From assembly GCF_018967865.2 (NCBI RefSeq), contig NZ_JAHLZY020000001.1, forward strand, positions 3,038,001 through 3,102,000: DNA of 64,000 nt. Direction: 5' to 3'. The notes below the pieces were generated by a model, which saw nothing but the letters and a program-made list of their open reading frames with translations, was not told the origin of the DNA and ran no database searches. The translations under genes and the position numbers were made by a program. Position 1 is the first letter of the stretch, and each line of letters opens with the position of its first letter. Of this stretch, positions 25,682 to 35,164 are shown piece by piece. The stretch is from Hymenobacter siberiensis (GTDB lineage Bacteria > Bacteroidota > Bacteroidia > Cytophagales > Hymenobacteraceae).

Positions 25682-27943
25682 TTAGCCTTTAAAGGAGCGC
25701 AGCCTCAGCGAATTGGTGAGCACCGAAACCGAGCTGAGCGCCATGGCCGCCGCCGCCAGCATGGGCGAGAGCAGGATGCCGAAGAAGGGATACAGCAGTC
25801 CGGCCGCCACGGGAATGCCCAGCGTGTTGTACACGAAGGCGAAAAACAGGTTCTGCTTGATGGTGCGGATGGTCTGGCGGCTCAGCTCGATGGCCGTGAC
25901 CACGCCGTGCAGGTCGGAGCGCATGAGCGTGATGCCGGCCGCTTCCATTGCCACGTCGGTACCCGAGCCGATGGCCAGGCCGATGTCGGCCTGGGCCAGC
26001 GCGGGCGCGTCGTTAATGCCGTCGCCCACCATGGCCACGATGCGGCCCTCGGCCTGCAGTTCCTTCACCTTGCCGGCTTTGTCGGCCGGCAGCACTTCGG
26101 CGAAGTAGCGGGTGATGCCCACCTGGCCGGCCACCTGGGCGGCGGTCTGGGGGTTATCGCCCGTCATCATCACCACCTCAATGCCCAGGGCCTGCAGCTC
26201 TTTGATGGCGGCGATGGAGGTATCGCGCACGGTATCGGCCACGCCCAGCAGGGCTACGGCCTGCCCGGCCACGGCCACGTAGAGCACGGTTTTAGCCTGG
26301 CCCAGCAGCTGCTCGGCCTGGGCGGTGAGCTCGGGCGAAAGGGTGATGCCCTCGTCAGCCAGCAGGCGGCGGTTACCGATGAACACGACCTGGCCGTCGA
26401 CGGTGGCGGTGGCGCCTTTACCCTCCACGGCCCGGAATCCATTGTTGGTCAGGCTACTGCTACCCTGGACATCGGCGTAGCGCACCACGGCTTCGGCCAG
26501 CGGGTGCTCGCTCTGGCGCTCCACGGCGGCCACCAGCTGCAGCAGGCGCGGGCCGTCCTGACCGGGGGCCAGGAAGTCGGTCACGGCGGGTTCACCCTTG
26601 GTTATGGTGCCGGTTTTGTCGAGCAGCACGGTATTCACCTGGTAGGCTTTTTCCAGGGCTTCGGCGTTGCGAATCAGTACGCCGTACTCAGCGCCCTTGC
26701 CGGTGCTCACCATGATGGCCGTGGGCGTGGCCAGGCCCAGCGCGCAGGGGCAGGCAATGATGAGCACGGCCACGAAGTTGACCAATGCCAGCGGAAGACG
26801 CGTGTCCACCGGGGCCAGGTCAAACCAAATCACGAACGTGAGAATGGAAATAATGACCACCGTGGGCACGAAAATGGAGCTGACCTTGTCGGCCAGCCGC
26901 TGAATGGGGGCGCGGCTGCCCTGAGCGTCTTCCACCAGCTTCACAATTTGCGAAAGCATGGTATCGGCCCCGACTTTGGTTACTTCAAAGCGAAAGGAGC
27001 CAGTTTTATTGAGCGTGGCCCCGAACACCGGGTCGCCGGTTTTCTTTTCCACGGGCAGGCTTTCGCCGGTTAGCATGGCTTCATCGAGCGAGGATTGGCC
27101 TTCGGTGATGCGGCCGTCGGTGGCTACTTTTTCGCCGGGGCGCACCACCACGATGTCGCCGAGCTGCACCTGCTCGATGGGCACATCTACTTCCGCGCCG
27201 CCGGGCCGCACCACGCGGGCGGTTTTGGCTTGCAGGCCGATGAGGCTGCGCATGGCGGCCGAGGTCTGCGTTTTGGCGCGCAGCTCCATCACCTTGCCCA
27301 GCAGAATCAGGGCAATGATGGTGGCCGTGGTGTCGTAGTACACCTCGGGCATGAGGCCCCGGCTGGTGAAAAAGCCGGGCACCACGGTGGCCGCCAGGCT
27401 ATAGAGAAAGGCCGCGCCGGTGCCCACGGCAATGAGCGTATCCATATTGGCCGACCGGTGCTTGAAGCCATTCCAGGCCGAGACGTAGAACTCGCGCCCG
27501 CTGTAGGCCAGCACGGGCAGCGTGAGCAGCAGCAGCACGTAGTTGAGCCACTGCACGTTGATTCGCGCCATCATCGCGGGCCAGAGCATCAGCATGCTCA
27601 GCGGCATGATGACGACGACCAGACCCACGGCCACCCAAAAGCGGCGCTTGAGCTTCTGGTAAGCCAGGGCTTTCTGGCGGTCGATTTCGGCGCTGCGCTC
27701 GGCGGCGCTGGTATCGGGGGCGCGCTCCAGCACCCCGTAGCCGGCATTCACGACGGCTTCCTTGAGGGTGGCGGGGCTGGCCTGGCCGGGCAGGTAGTGT
27801 ACGGTGGCTTTCTCGGTGGCGAAATTGACCATCGCGCTCTGCACGCCGGGGGCCCGGCTCAGCGATTTTTCCACGGCCGATGCGCAGGAGGCGCAGGTCA
27901 TGCCTTCGATGTCGAGGGTTTCAGTTTTGGTAGTTGGTTCCAT
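25682..27943 (-). CDS. copA: Copper-translocating P1B-type ATPase
   Basis: 753 residues. One N-terminal HMA domain ([16 protein letters not shown]), eight transmembrane helices, the CPC ion-path motif ([13 protein letters not shown]), the phosphorylation site DKTGT, and [14 protein letters not shown] in the hinge. It would pump Cu(I) from the cytosol using ATP. The ATG at 27943 is chosen; the frame continues to 28084, but that sequence is intergenic in character. First gene of the copA-cupredoxin-AraC unit. Confidence 0.96.
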   Translation of the reverse strand: MEPTTKTETLDIEGMTCASCASAVEKSLSRAPGVQSAMVNFATEKATVHYLPGQASPATLKEAVVNAGYGVLERAPDTSAAERSAEIDRQKALAYQKLKRRFWVAVGLVVVIMPLSMLMLWPAMMARINVQWLNYVLLLLTLPVLAYSGREFYVSAWNGFKHRSANMDTLIAVGTGAAFLYSLAATVVPGFFTSRGLMPEVYYDTTATIIALILLGKVMELRAKTQTSAAMRSLIGLQAKTARVVRPGGAEVDVPIEQVQLGDIVVVRPGEKVATDGRITEGQSSLDEAMLTGESLPVEKKTGDPVFGATLNKTGSFRFEVTKVGADTMLSQIVKLVEDAQGSRAPIQRLADKVSSIFVPTVVIISILTFVIWFDLAPVDTRLPLALVNFVAVLIIACPCALGLATPTAIMVSTGKGAEYGVLIRNAEALEKAYQVNTVLLDKTGTITKGEPAVTDFLAPGQDGPRLLQLVAAVERQSEHPLAEAVVRYADVQGSSSLTNNGFRAVEGKGATATVDGQVVFIGNRRLLADEGITLSPELTAQAEQLLGQAKTVLYVAVAGQAVALLGVADTVRDTSIAAIKELQALGIEVVMMTGDNPQTAAQVAGQVGITRYFAEVLPADKAGKVKELQAEGRIVAMVGDGINDAPALAQADIGLAIGSGTDVAMEAAGITLMRSDLHGVVTAIELSRQTIRTIKQNLFFAFVYNTLGIPVAAGLLYPFFGILLSPMLAAAAMALSSVSVLTNSLRLRSFKG

Positions 27944-28010
27944 AGAAATGCAGGTTATTAGGCAGTTGCCGGGCATAGCTAATCGGCGGAGAAAGCCCAC
28001 AGTCCCCTTA

Positions 28011-28220
28011 CAAAGGAACGGCGTTCCCGCAGGGAAGTTGGTACTGAATACCGCCGCAGAATTGCATAATTTGACGGATGGCATTGCCGGTTGAGGTTAA
28101 TTGCCTCCCGGTATATCCACCGTCGCCCGTCCATACGAGCTTGATAAAATCCGGCTTCGCACTTACATAATCCTGCCAACGAATTATGTTTGACAATGAC
28201 TGATTATACCAGTATAATGA
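28011..28220 (-). pseudogene. Possible remnant of an IS5-like transposase
   Basis: The minus-strand frame encodes WQDYVSAKPDFIKLVWTGDG followed by GYTGRQL, which recalls the DGGYxG block of the second catalytic Asp in IS5-type transposases, with an inserted Gly. Nothing else of a transposase is intact. The similarity is short, so the call is weak. It occupies half of the 425-base gap between copA and the next gene; the remainder shows no gene. Confidence 0.3.
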
Positions 28221-28368
28221 CCTCAAATAGGCATAAACCCCGCCTTTCCCTGTGGTTTGTAGCCGCTCGGAGCAGAGGGTGAACCCCTTTAACTGCACTG
28301 TGATTGGAAAACCAAGGTGACTCTTTCCAACAGATAAACCTATTTTTACGATTGACTGGTCCCTTTTT

Positions 28369-28836
28369 ATGTTCCTTAACCTGTTTTCCTTCCGCCGTTT
28401 GCTGGCGACGAGCTTCCTGCTCGTCTTCGTCAACGTGTTTGTGGGGCAGTGCTGGTGCGCTACGGTAAACCCGGGAGTGGTGGCTCCGCACCCGGCGGAG
28501 CTGGCGCACCACGAAAAGCCCGCGCATCCGGGCTGCCATGGGCACGGGGCCCAGGCGGAACTCCACGGCCGGCACAAGGGGCATTCGTCGAAGTCGACCA
28601 CCAGCCACGACTGCTGTAAGGACAAGTCGGCTTCGCTGCTTTCGTCGCTGATGACGCCTGCTCAGAAGCAGCTGATGATGCCCGCCTTGGCCCTGTTGCC
28701 GGCCGCTATGGCGTTTCACTTCCGGCCCCAGGCCGGCCAGTGGGTCCGCACCGCAGCGGTTACGCTGGTGCCGCCCGGGCACCTAAAACCCAAAATCCTT
28801 GACACCCGCATTTTTATCCAGCCGCTAACTGTCTGA
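28369..28836 (+). CDS. His/Cys-rich periplasmic protein, probably metal-associated
   Basis: 155 residues. N-terminal signal (RRLLATSFLLVFVNVFVG) then a His-rich stretch (ELAHHEKPAHPGCHGHGAQA) and HDCCKDKSASLL before a C-terminal hydrophobic segment. The His and Cys clusters and its place between copA and the second AraC regulator suggest copper or zinc binding in the periplasm. No named family is certain. Confidence 0.68.
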   Translation: MFLNLFSFRRLLATSFLLVFVNVFVGQCWCATVNPGVVAPHPAELAHHEKPAHPGCHGHGAQAELHGRHKGHSSKSTTSHDCCKDKSASLLSSLMTPAQKQLMMPALALLPAAMAFHFRPQAGQWVRTAAVTLVPPGHLKPKILDTRIFIQPLTV

Positions 28837-29040
28837 TTCTTCCGACGCGCTAAGGCTCGCGCCGGCATAGCTACGCTGTGTCCGGGGCGGGCCTTTTCGT
28901 TTGCTCGCCGGTGTGGCCTGGCCATGTCATATCCCCTCATTTTCCTGGTTTTTCCGGCCCGTCCAATGCCCGTGCAGTTGCGGTAAGCCCCGATGCGCCT
29001 CGCCGACAGGAGTCCGTGCCGCTTTTTTCTAAAAACACTT

Positions 29041-29685
29041 ATGTCTCTCGACCACTCCCTTACGCCCGATAATGCCGGTTGCATGCTCTATATCAAGCAT
29101 ATGGTTTGCCCGCGTGGCATTCGCGTAGTGCGGCAGGAGCTGGAAAATCTGGGCCTGCGGGTGCTCGACGTGCGGTTGGGAGCCGCCACCGTGGCTGACG
29201 CGGGGGAGCAACTGGACTGGGTCCGCATCCGGGAAGTGCTGGCCGCGGCGGGCTTTGCCCTGCTGGAAAATCCGCAGCACGTACTGGCCGCGCAGGTGAA
29301 GCAGCTGGTCGACGAGCTGTTGCGCCGCCCCGTTATGCTCCGACACCGCGACTTCATTCCTGCCCTGGCGCAGGAGGTGGGCCTGAGTGTGCGGCAGCTG
29401 CACGGCCTGTTTGCCCAGCTGCCCGGCCCCGAAAGCCTGCTCAGCTACGTCACAGGGCAGCGGCTGGCCTACGCCCGGGAACTGCTGCTGACCTCCCGGC
29501 GTGATATCGGGCGCATTGCTCGGCAGCTGGGCTACGGTAGCCTGTCGCACTTCTCGGCCCAGTTCCGGCGATTTGCGCAGTGCGCTCCCTCGGCCTACCG
29601 CCAGCGGGAGGCAACCCGGCCCCGGACCGAAGCGGCAACACCAAATGATGCAATCCCCAGGTTTATTGATGCAAAACCAAGCTGA
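29041..29685 (+). CDS. AraC-family regulator with degenerate HMA-like N-terminus
   Basis: 214 residues, a paralogue of the regulator at 24569-25204. The N-terminal loop reads YIKHMVCPRGIRVVRQELEN: one Cys is kept but the second Cys of the M-x-C-x-x-C motif is Gly. The C-terminal helix-turn-helix motifs (RRDIGRIARQLGYGSLSHFS) are intact. The ATG at 29041 gives a clean start. It heads the plus-strand copper genes, so it may control them; the altered metal loop suggests different metal affinity or loss of sensing. Confidence 0.82.
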   Translation: MSLDHSLTPDNAGCMLYIKHMVCPRGIRVVRQELENLGLRVLDVRLGAATVADAGEQLDWVRIREVLAAAGFALLENPQHVLAAQVKQLVDELLRRPVMLRHRDFIPALAQEVGLSVRQLHGLFAQLPGPESLLSYVTGQRLAYARELLLTSRRDIGRIARQLGYGSLSHFSAQFRRFAQCAPSAYRQREATRPRTEAATPNDAIPRFIDAKPS

Positions 29686-29747
29686 GCAGGATGAGTATAG
29701 GAGAGGGTAGCTCAAGCCAATCTCATTCACTTATAGCCCCTTCCCCC

Positions 29748-30083
29748 ATGCATGCTCAAAACCAATCCCTGCTCGACGCCCTCAACGCCTGTATCGCCGC
29801 CTGCGAGCATTGCGCCTCGGCCTGCCTCGAGGAAGAAGACGTAAAAATGATAGTCCGCTGCATCAGCATCGACCGCGACTGCGCCGATATCTGCGCTATC
29901 ACGGCCCGTTTCGTAGCTCGCGGCTCGGAACATGCTGCGCATTTGCTGAAAGAGTGCGCCGAAATCTGCAAAGCCTGCGGCGACGAGTGCGAGAAGCACA
30001 GTGCCCGCATGCAGCACTGCAAGGAGTGCGCCGAGGCCTGCCGTCGCTGCGAGCAAGCCTGCCGCACCGGCATGGCCGCCTAG
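29748..30083 (+). CDS. Cys-rich four-helix-bundle copper-binding protein (DUF326/Csp-like)
   Basis: 111 residues with Cys at regular helical spacing (ACIAACEHCASACLEEE, RDCADICAI, KECAEICKACGDECEKHS, HCKECAEACRRCEQACR), as in the Csp/DUF326 family that stores many Cu(I) ions inside a four-helix bundle. No signal peptide, so probably a cytosolic copper store. The ATG at 29748 is preferred over an upstream one at 29691. Confidence 0.9.
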   Translation: MHAQNQSLLDALNACIAACEHCASACLEEEDVKMIVRCISIDRDCADICAITARFVARGSEHAAHLLKECAEICKACGDECEKHSARMQHCKECAEACRRCEQACRTGMAA

Positions 30084-30358
30084 CTGCTGCCGCTTCTTCG
30101 GTATTAGCAGAGCCCGGCCATTCAGTGACCGAGCTCTCTGTCATTTTTACGGTGCGGTAGTTCCTGGCCTGCCAAGGGCCACGCGCGGCGAGGCACCTGG
30201 CAGGAGCCTCCGTCCGCTACCCGTTACTAGCCTCTCCCCGCTCCAACTATCTCCAGGCTGAAGATGCGGGGTATTCCGCTTCGGCAAGCTCAACAGAACC
30301 AATTCGAGCCTGACCTCCGCGCTGCCCCACGCGGTACGGGCATTTCAACAATCCCTAC

Positions 30359-32797
30359 ATGAGAGTTTACTCCTTATTCCTTTTTTCGCTACTACTGCTG
30401 CTGCTCACGGTCCGGCCGGCCCGGGCCCAGATGGATACGGCCGTTTATCACCTCACCATTCGGCAGGAGCAGGTGAGCAAGGCCGGCAAAACCATGCAGG
30501 GCATGACCGTCAACGGCGGGATTCCCGGCCCTACTATTCGGTTCAAGGAGGGCGGCTACGCGGTTATCTACGTCAAGAATGAAATGAACGTGGAAACGTC
30601 GGTGCACTGGCACGGGCTGCTGGTCCCCAATTTTTACGACGGGGTGCCCTACCTCAACACGCCGCCCATCAAGCCGGGGCAGGAGCTGAAATATGAGTTT
30701 CCGCTTAAGCAGGCCGGCACCTACTGGTACCACTCGCATACCCTGCTGCAGGAGCAAAGCGGCGTGTATGGCTCCATCGTCATCGAGCCCAAGCACGAGC
30801 GCCTCACCTACGACAAGGAGCTGGTGCTCGTGCTCTCGGACTGGACCAACCAGCAGCCGAAGAATGTGCTGCGTTACCTCAAACGGGGCACCGAGTGGTA
30901 TAACATTGCCAAGGGGACGGCCACGCCGCTCAACCGCGTGATTGCCCGCGGGGCCTTCGGGGCGCAGCTCAACTTCTGGAAGCAGCGCATGGAGGGCTTC
31001 GGCATTGCCGACGTGTACTACAACGCCTTCCTGGTAAACGGCCAGCCGGTGCAGGAGTACCCCGATTTTAAGCCCGGCGAAAGGGTGCGCCTGCGCATCA
31101 TCAACGGAGGAACCTCGACGCAGTTCTGGCTGACGTTTGGGGGCGAGGACCCGCTGCTGGTGGCCGCCGACGGGCAGGACGTGGTGCCCGTGAAACACAA
31201 CAAAACCTTCATTGCCATTGCCGAAACCTACGATTTCCTGGTCACGATTCCGGCCAGCGGCAAGCTCGAATTTCGGGCCATGGCGCAGGACGGCTCCGGT
31301 ACCGCGTCGGCCTTCCTGGGCACGGGCCCGGTGCTGGCCGCCCCGGTGCTGCCCCGCCCCGATAAAATTGCGCTCATGCAGCAGATGGCCAAAATGGACA
31401 TGCGCATGGGCGCACCCGCCCTCAAGTTTCGGCCCCACCACGTCGACCCCGAGCAGATGAAAGCCAACTGGGGCATGCAGATGGGCAAGAAAGGGAAAGA
31501 TGGAAAAATGGGCGGCATGAACATGGGCACCGATAAGCCCATGGCCGGAAAGGAAATGGGCGGCATGAACATGGGCGGCAACGACCAGAAGGCCGGCATG
31601 AGAATGAACGACCAGCCTGCACCACCCAAGCCCGCCATGGCCGGCATGCCGATGGACGGCATGAAAATGCCCGCTGACACGGCCCACGCCGGGATGAAGA
31701 TGGGCGCCGATAAGCCGATGGCCGGCATGGCCATGGGCGGCATGGATATGTTCGCCGAGTACAACTACGACTACCTGCGGTCCGTGCAAAAAACGGCCTA
31801 CGCCGATACCGTGCCCGTGCGCGAAATCCTGCTCAACCTCACCGGCAACATGAAGCGCTACATCTGGAGCATGAACGGCGTACCACTGTCGTCGGCCGAT
31901 GAAATCCCGATTCGGGGCAACCAGATTACCCGCATCACCTACAACAACCTGACGATGATGCACCACCCCATGCACCTGCACGGGCACTTTTTTCGGGTCA
32001 TCAACGAAAACGGCGACTACTCGCCCCTGAAGCACACCGTGAACGTGCCACCCATGAAGCAGGTCACCATCGAGGTGCTGGGCAACGAGTCGGGCGACTG
32101 GTTTCTGCACTGCCACGTCCTCTACCACCTAATGAGCGGCATGGGCCGCGTGGTGAGCTACAACACGCCCCGCGACCCGCGGATGCAGGGTTACCCGAAG
32201 AGCACGCTGGTGCACGAAACCAACCGCTACTACACCTGGGGCCTGCTCGGCGTGGCCTCGCACATGGGCAACCTGAACCTGGTGTCGTCCAACATCCGCA
32301 ACCAGTTCAACCTGAGCGTGGAGAACGGCTGGAACCGCAACATGGAATCGGAGGCCACCTACGAGCGCTACCTCTACGACTACTTCCGCGTGTTCGGGGG
32401 TGTGAACGTGGAGAACGCCCGGCAGCAGCAGCCCGCCCCGCTTACCGAGCCAGGGGCCGGGGGCCGCATGGTCACCAAAACCACCACCACCGCCGTGGTC
32501 GGCGTCCGCTTCCTGACGCCCTACCTGTTCAGCCTCGATGCCCGCATCGACAACCAGCTGCGGCCCCGCCTGAGCCTGGGCCGGGCCATTATGGTGATGC
32601 CGCGGCTACTCGTGTCCGGCTATTATGAGTACCAGGCCGACTTCGGCTGGGTGAACAAGCTGGACAACAACCGCCGCTTTGCCAAAGAAGTCGTGTGGCG
32701 CAGCGGGGCCGAATACCTGCTCTCGCGCAACTTCTCGCTGATGGGCAGCTACGACAGCCGCTTCGGTGGCGGTGGCGGCCTGAACCTGCGGTTTTAA
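30359..32797 (+). CDS. Multicopper oxidase with Met-rich insert and CopB-like C-terminal region
   Basis: 812 residues. Signal peptide (SLLLLLLTVRPARAQ), then cupredoxin domains with copper ligands HWHG (about 82), HSHT (about 126), HPMHLHGHFF (about 537) and HCHVLYHLMSGM (about 583). A Met/Gly-rich insert (about 365-465, many MGGMNMG and MKM units) lies before the last domain and probably binds Cu(I). The final 190 residues (NLVSSNIRNQFNLSVENG onwards, ending in LRF) look like outer-membrane beta strands of CopB type. Probably oxidises Cu(I) in the periplasm. About 275 bases upstream hold no gene. Confidence 0.88.
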   Translation: MRVYSLFLFSLLLLLLTVRPARAQMDTAVYHLTIRQEQVSKAGKTMQGMTVNGGIPGPTIRFKEGGYAVIYVKNEMNVETSVHWHGLLVPNFYDGVPYLNTPPIKPGQELKYEFPLKQAGTYWYHSHTLLQEQSGVYGSIVIEPKHERLTYDKELVLVLSDWTNQQPKNVLRYLKRGTEWYNIAKGTATPLNRVIARGAFGAQLNFWKQRMEGFGIADVYYNAFLVNGQPVQEYPDFKPGERVRLRIINGGTSTQFWLTFGGEDPLLVAADGQDVVPVKHNKTFIAIAETYDFLVTIPASGKLEFRAMAQDGSGTASAFLGTGPVLAAPVLPRPDKIALMQQMAKMDMRMGAPALKFRPHHVDPEQMKANWGMQMGKKGKDGKMGGMNMGTDKPMAGKEMGGMNMGGNDQKAGMRMNDQPAPPKPAMAGMPMDGMKMPADTAHAGMKMGADKPMAGMAMGGMDMFAEYNYDYLRSVQKTAYADTVPVREILLNLTGNMKRYIWSMNGVPLSSADEIPIRGNQITRITYNNLTMMHHPMHLHGHFFRVINENGDYSPLKHTVNVPPMKQVTIEVLGNESGDWFLHCHVLYHLMSGMGRVVSYNTPRDPRMQGYPKSTLVHETNRYYTWGLLGVASHMGNLNLVSSNIRNQFNLSVENGWNRNMESEATYERYLYDYFRVFGGVNVENARQQQPAPLTEPGAGGRMVTKTTTTAVVGVRFLTPYLFSLDARIDNQLRPRLSLGRAIMVMPRLLVSGYYEYQADFGWVNKLDNNRRFAKEVVWRSGAEYLLSRNFSLMGSYDSRFGGGGGLNLRF

Positions 32798-32931
32798 GCC
32801 CCAACCACACGCAGGCGCCGCGTAATCATGCAAGCCGGGGGCGCAATTCTGCACCCCTTTGGTAGCACCAAGCGGCCGCTTTCTGCGTTTTATTCACACG
32901 GACCACCGGTGGTCCCTTAGCGCTAATCAAC

Positions 32932-33141
32932 ATGAAAACGCTCCAATTCAAAACCAACATCAACTGCGGCGGCTGCATCAAATCCGTGACGCCCACCCTC
33001 AACCAAGAAGCCGGCGCTGGCAATTGGCAGGTCGATACCGCCAACCCCGACAAGATTCTTACGGTCACCTCCGATAAGCTCACGGCCGAGCAGGTGGTGC
33101 AGGCTGTGGAGAAGGCCGGTTTCCGGATTCAGGCGGCCTAA
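32932..33141 (+). CDS. HMA-domain copper chaperone-like protein
   Basis: 69 residues forming one heavy-metal-associated domain. The metal loop is NCGGCIKSV (CxxC at about 11-14), and the remaining strands (ILTVTSDKLTAEQVVQAVEK) fit the ferredoxin-like fold. No signal peptide, so a cytosolic chaperone that could hand Cu(I) to CopA. A terminator follows. Confidence 0.88.
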   Translation: MKTLQFKTNINCGGCIKSVTPTLNQEAGAGNWQVDTANPDKILTVTSDKLTAEQVVQAVEKAGFRIQAA

Positions 33142-33158
33142 GGCTTGGCCTCATGCTT

Positions 33159-33187
33159 AAAAACGCCCGGTATTGCCGGGCGTTTTT
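33159..33187 (+). terminator. Rho-independent terminator after the copper chaperone
   Basis: AAAACGCCCGG pairs with CCGGGCGTTTTT. It ends the transcript from the chaperone side; about 230 bases without a gene follow. Confidence 0.88.
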
Positions 33188-33421
33188 GGTTGGCGGCGGT
33201 ACCGTCCCTGCATCACTGTTGAGCATTCGTAATCCAGACAGCTGGCCTCATGAAGCATGACAAAGCTCATGCATTGGGGCCGCATCTGTCATGGCCTTGC
33301 TTCCAGCTCCGGCAGACCTTTGCTGGCGCTGTTTCGCGCCGGCTTCACCTCCGGCACAGGTGGCCCGGTTGCCCGGTCCCTTACCCATAATAGGCTTACC
33401 AACAATCATTCCCCCCCTCTA

Positions 33422-33811
33422 ATGAAAAAGCTCTCCTATCTCCTGAGCGCCCTCTTATTCGCTGGCCTGACCAGTACATCTCAGGCCCAGACGACCCCGA
33501 AGGCCGCCCACCATGCCCATTCCGCCACCAAGTCGATGGCTAAGGACGGCTGTATGATGAAAGACGGCAAAATGATGATGATGAAAGGCGGCAAGATGAT
33601 GCCCATGACCGCCGACATGACCATGGCCGATGGTACCATGTGCATGACCGATGGCACCTGCAAGATGATGGATGGCACCACCATGAAGATGAAAGACGGC
33701 CAGTGCATGATGATGGACGGCAAGATGAAATCGATGGACGAGATGAAGAAGTCCGGTATAATGAAAGACGGAAAAATGAAAGGCGGGAAGATGGACAACA
33801 TGAAAATGTAA
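33422..33811 (+). CDS. Met-rich DUF6799-type periplasmic protein
   Basis: 129 residues. Signal peptide (KLSYLLSALLFAGLTSTSQAQ) then repeats of the pattern M-x-D/G-G-K/T-x-M-M-M (DGCMMKDGKMMMMKGGK, DGTMCMTDGTCKMMDGT), with about a third Met in the mature part. Met and Cys arrays of this kind bind Cu(I). The ATG at 33422 is clear; upstream in-frame codons do not look coding. Function as a periplasmic copper sponge is an inference. Confidence 0.8.
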   Translation: MKKLSYLLSALLFAGLTSTSQAQTTPKAAHHAHSATKSMAKDGCMMKDGKMMMMKGGKMMPMTADMTMADGTMCMTDGTCKMMDGTTMKMKDGQCMMMDGKMKSMDEMKKSGIMKDGKMKGGKMDNMKM

Positions 33812-33906
33812 GCGCCCCGCCCCGCCATCACAACCGGACCGGGTGCAGGAAGAGGCCGCCAGATTTGGCGGGCCACCCGTTACTACCCGTACTCCAGTCA
33901 GCGCCC

Positions 33907-34530
33907 ATGCGCTACCAGCGCGGCCGGCAGGGCGACAACCTGGTGCAGTACACGCCCACCCTCGAATTGGGCATTTTCCGCAATACCCAGCTGGCCGTGT
34001 CCGTGCCCATCTACTCCGGCAACGGCGACCGGGCGGGCAGCGGCAACGTGCAGGTTGGGGGCCTCTACAAATTCAACACCGAAGGCAAGTTCCTGCCCGC
34101 CGTGGCCCTTGCCGGCGCCCTCACGCTGCCCACCGGCCTGCGCAGCGAAGGCACCGACTACAACGGCCGCTTCATCCTCACCAAAAGTCTGTTCGGCACC
34201 CTCAACCGCCTGCATCTCAACGTGGCCTACTTCCACAACAGCCAGCCCGGCGTGCAGGCCGAAGCCGGCCAGCTGAAAGAGGAGCGTCTTGACCGCTACG
34301 CGTTGCTGGTGGGCTACTCCACACGCATCGCGCCGCAGCCGTCGCTGGTCGTGGATTTCGATTTCGTGCGCGAGCAGCGCCGCTTCCGGGGCGAAATGGG
34401 GTCGTCGCTGGAAGCTGGCATTCGCCGCCAGATGAACCCGCGGCTCGTCCTCAGCCTCGGCGCAGCGGCCGGGCTGGGTACCGATGCCGACAAGTTTACG
34501 GCCACCTTGGACTTCCAGCACGCGTTCTAA
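33907..34530 (+). CDS. Outer-membrane beta-barrel protein, probably 5'-truncated
   Basis: 207 residues from ATG 33907 of amphipathic strand pattern (YTPTLELGIFRNTQLAVSVP, LNVAYFHNSQPG, TLDFQHAF at the C-terminus ending in Phe, as outer-membrane proteins do). There is no signal peptide. The frame is open upstream into the DUF6799 gene but reads as out-of-frame sequence there, so the 5' end seems lost. It may once have been a transporter-like porin of the copper island. Confidence 0.6.
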   Translation: MRYQRGRQGDNLVQYTPTLELGIFRNTQLAVSVPIYSGNGDRAGSGNVQVGGLYKFNTEGKFLPAVALAGALTLPTGLRSEGTDYNGRFILTKSLFGTLNRLHLNVAYFHNSQPGVQAEAGQLKEERLDRYALLVGYSTRIAPQPSLVVDFDFVREQRRFRGEMGSSLEAGIRRQMNPRLVLSLGAAAGLGTDADKFTATLDFQHAF

Positions 34531-34584
34531 TCATGGGTGGCCGATTGAAGGGCGATTATTCAGCTTAATCCTTTTATTTTTAGC

Positions 34585-35106
34585 ATGAACCTTACCCGTC
34601 AATCCCTGCTGCTGTGGTGGGGCCTCACCGTTACAGTGGCCTACCTGCTCACCGAATACTTTGGTCATACCCTGGAACATGGGCACGATGCCGTGCTCTG
34701 GACCTGGGCCGGGGCTATGCTCATACCCGTGGTTATGTCGCTGCTGCTGGGCAGCCGGGCCAACGCCCTGGTCTGGGTGTGGGCCGGGGCCACAGTCCTG
34801 GCCGTGGTCGAAAACTTCTGGGTTCACGCCGCCGAAGCCAAGGCGCTGATGCCCTTTAGCTTTCATACGCTGTGGTTCCTGTTTGGCGCGGCGGGCTTTG
34901 CCTACACGGCCGCCGTGGCGGAGGGCAGCGCCCGCAAGCGGCTGTACGCAGGGGCCGCGCTGCTCAACCTTGTTGGGGCCGGGCTGCTGCTCGTTAATCA
35001 CGATTTTCTAAAAGGGTATCAGTTCATTCTGCTGGCCCTGATTCAGGGAGTACCCATGCTGCTGGACGTGCCGTTGCGGCGGCAGCACGAAGCGCAGGCA
35101 GGGTAG
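34585..35106 (+). CDS. Hypothetical multi-helix membrane protein
   Basis: 173 residues with five or six hydrophobic helices (WGLTVTVAYLLTEYFGHTLE, WAGAMLIPVVMSLLLGS, ALVWVWAGATVLAVVENFWV). Conserved-looking His residues at helix ends (GHTLEHGHD and NFWVH) could bind a metal. No known family. In line with the copper genes, 54 bases after the truncated barrel. Confidence 0.65.
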   Translation: MNLTRQSLLLWWGLTVTVAYLLTEYFGHTLEHGHDAVLWTWAGAMLIPVVMSLLLGSRANALVWVWAGATVLAVVENFWVHAAEAKALMPFSFHTLWFLFGAAGFAYTAAVAEGSARKRLYAGAALLNLVGAGLLLVNHDFLKGYQFILLALIQGVPMLLDVPLRRQHEAQAG

Positions 35107-35164
35107 TGGCCTGGTCGGGTTGGGTTTTCCTGCGTAGTTCTTACTTACTCCTTTCTTCTCGCTG

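Noticed and set aside
30392..32128. 578-codon minus-strand open frame rich in His and Gly
   Set aside because: Antisense of the multicopper oxidase; the His-rich look comes from complementing Met codons (ATG to CAT).
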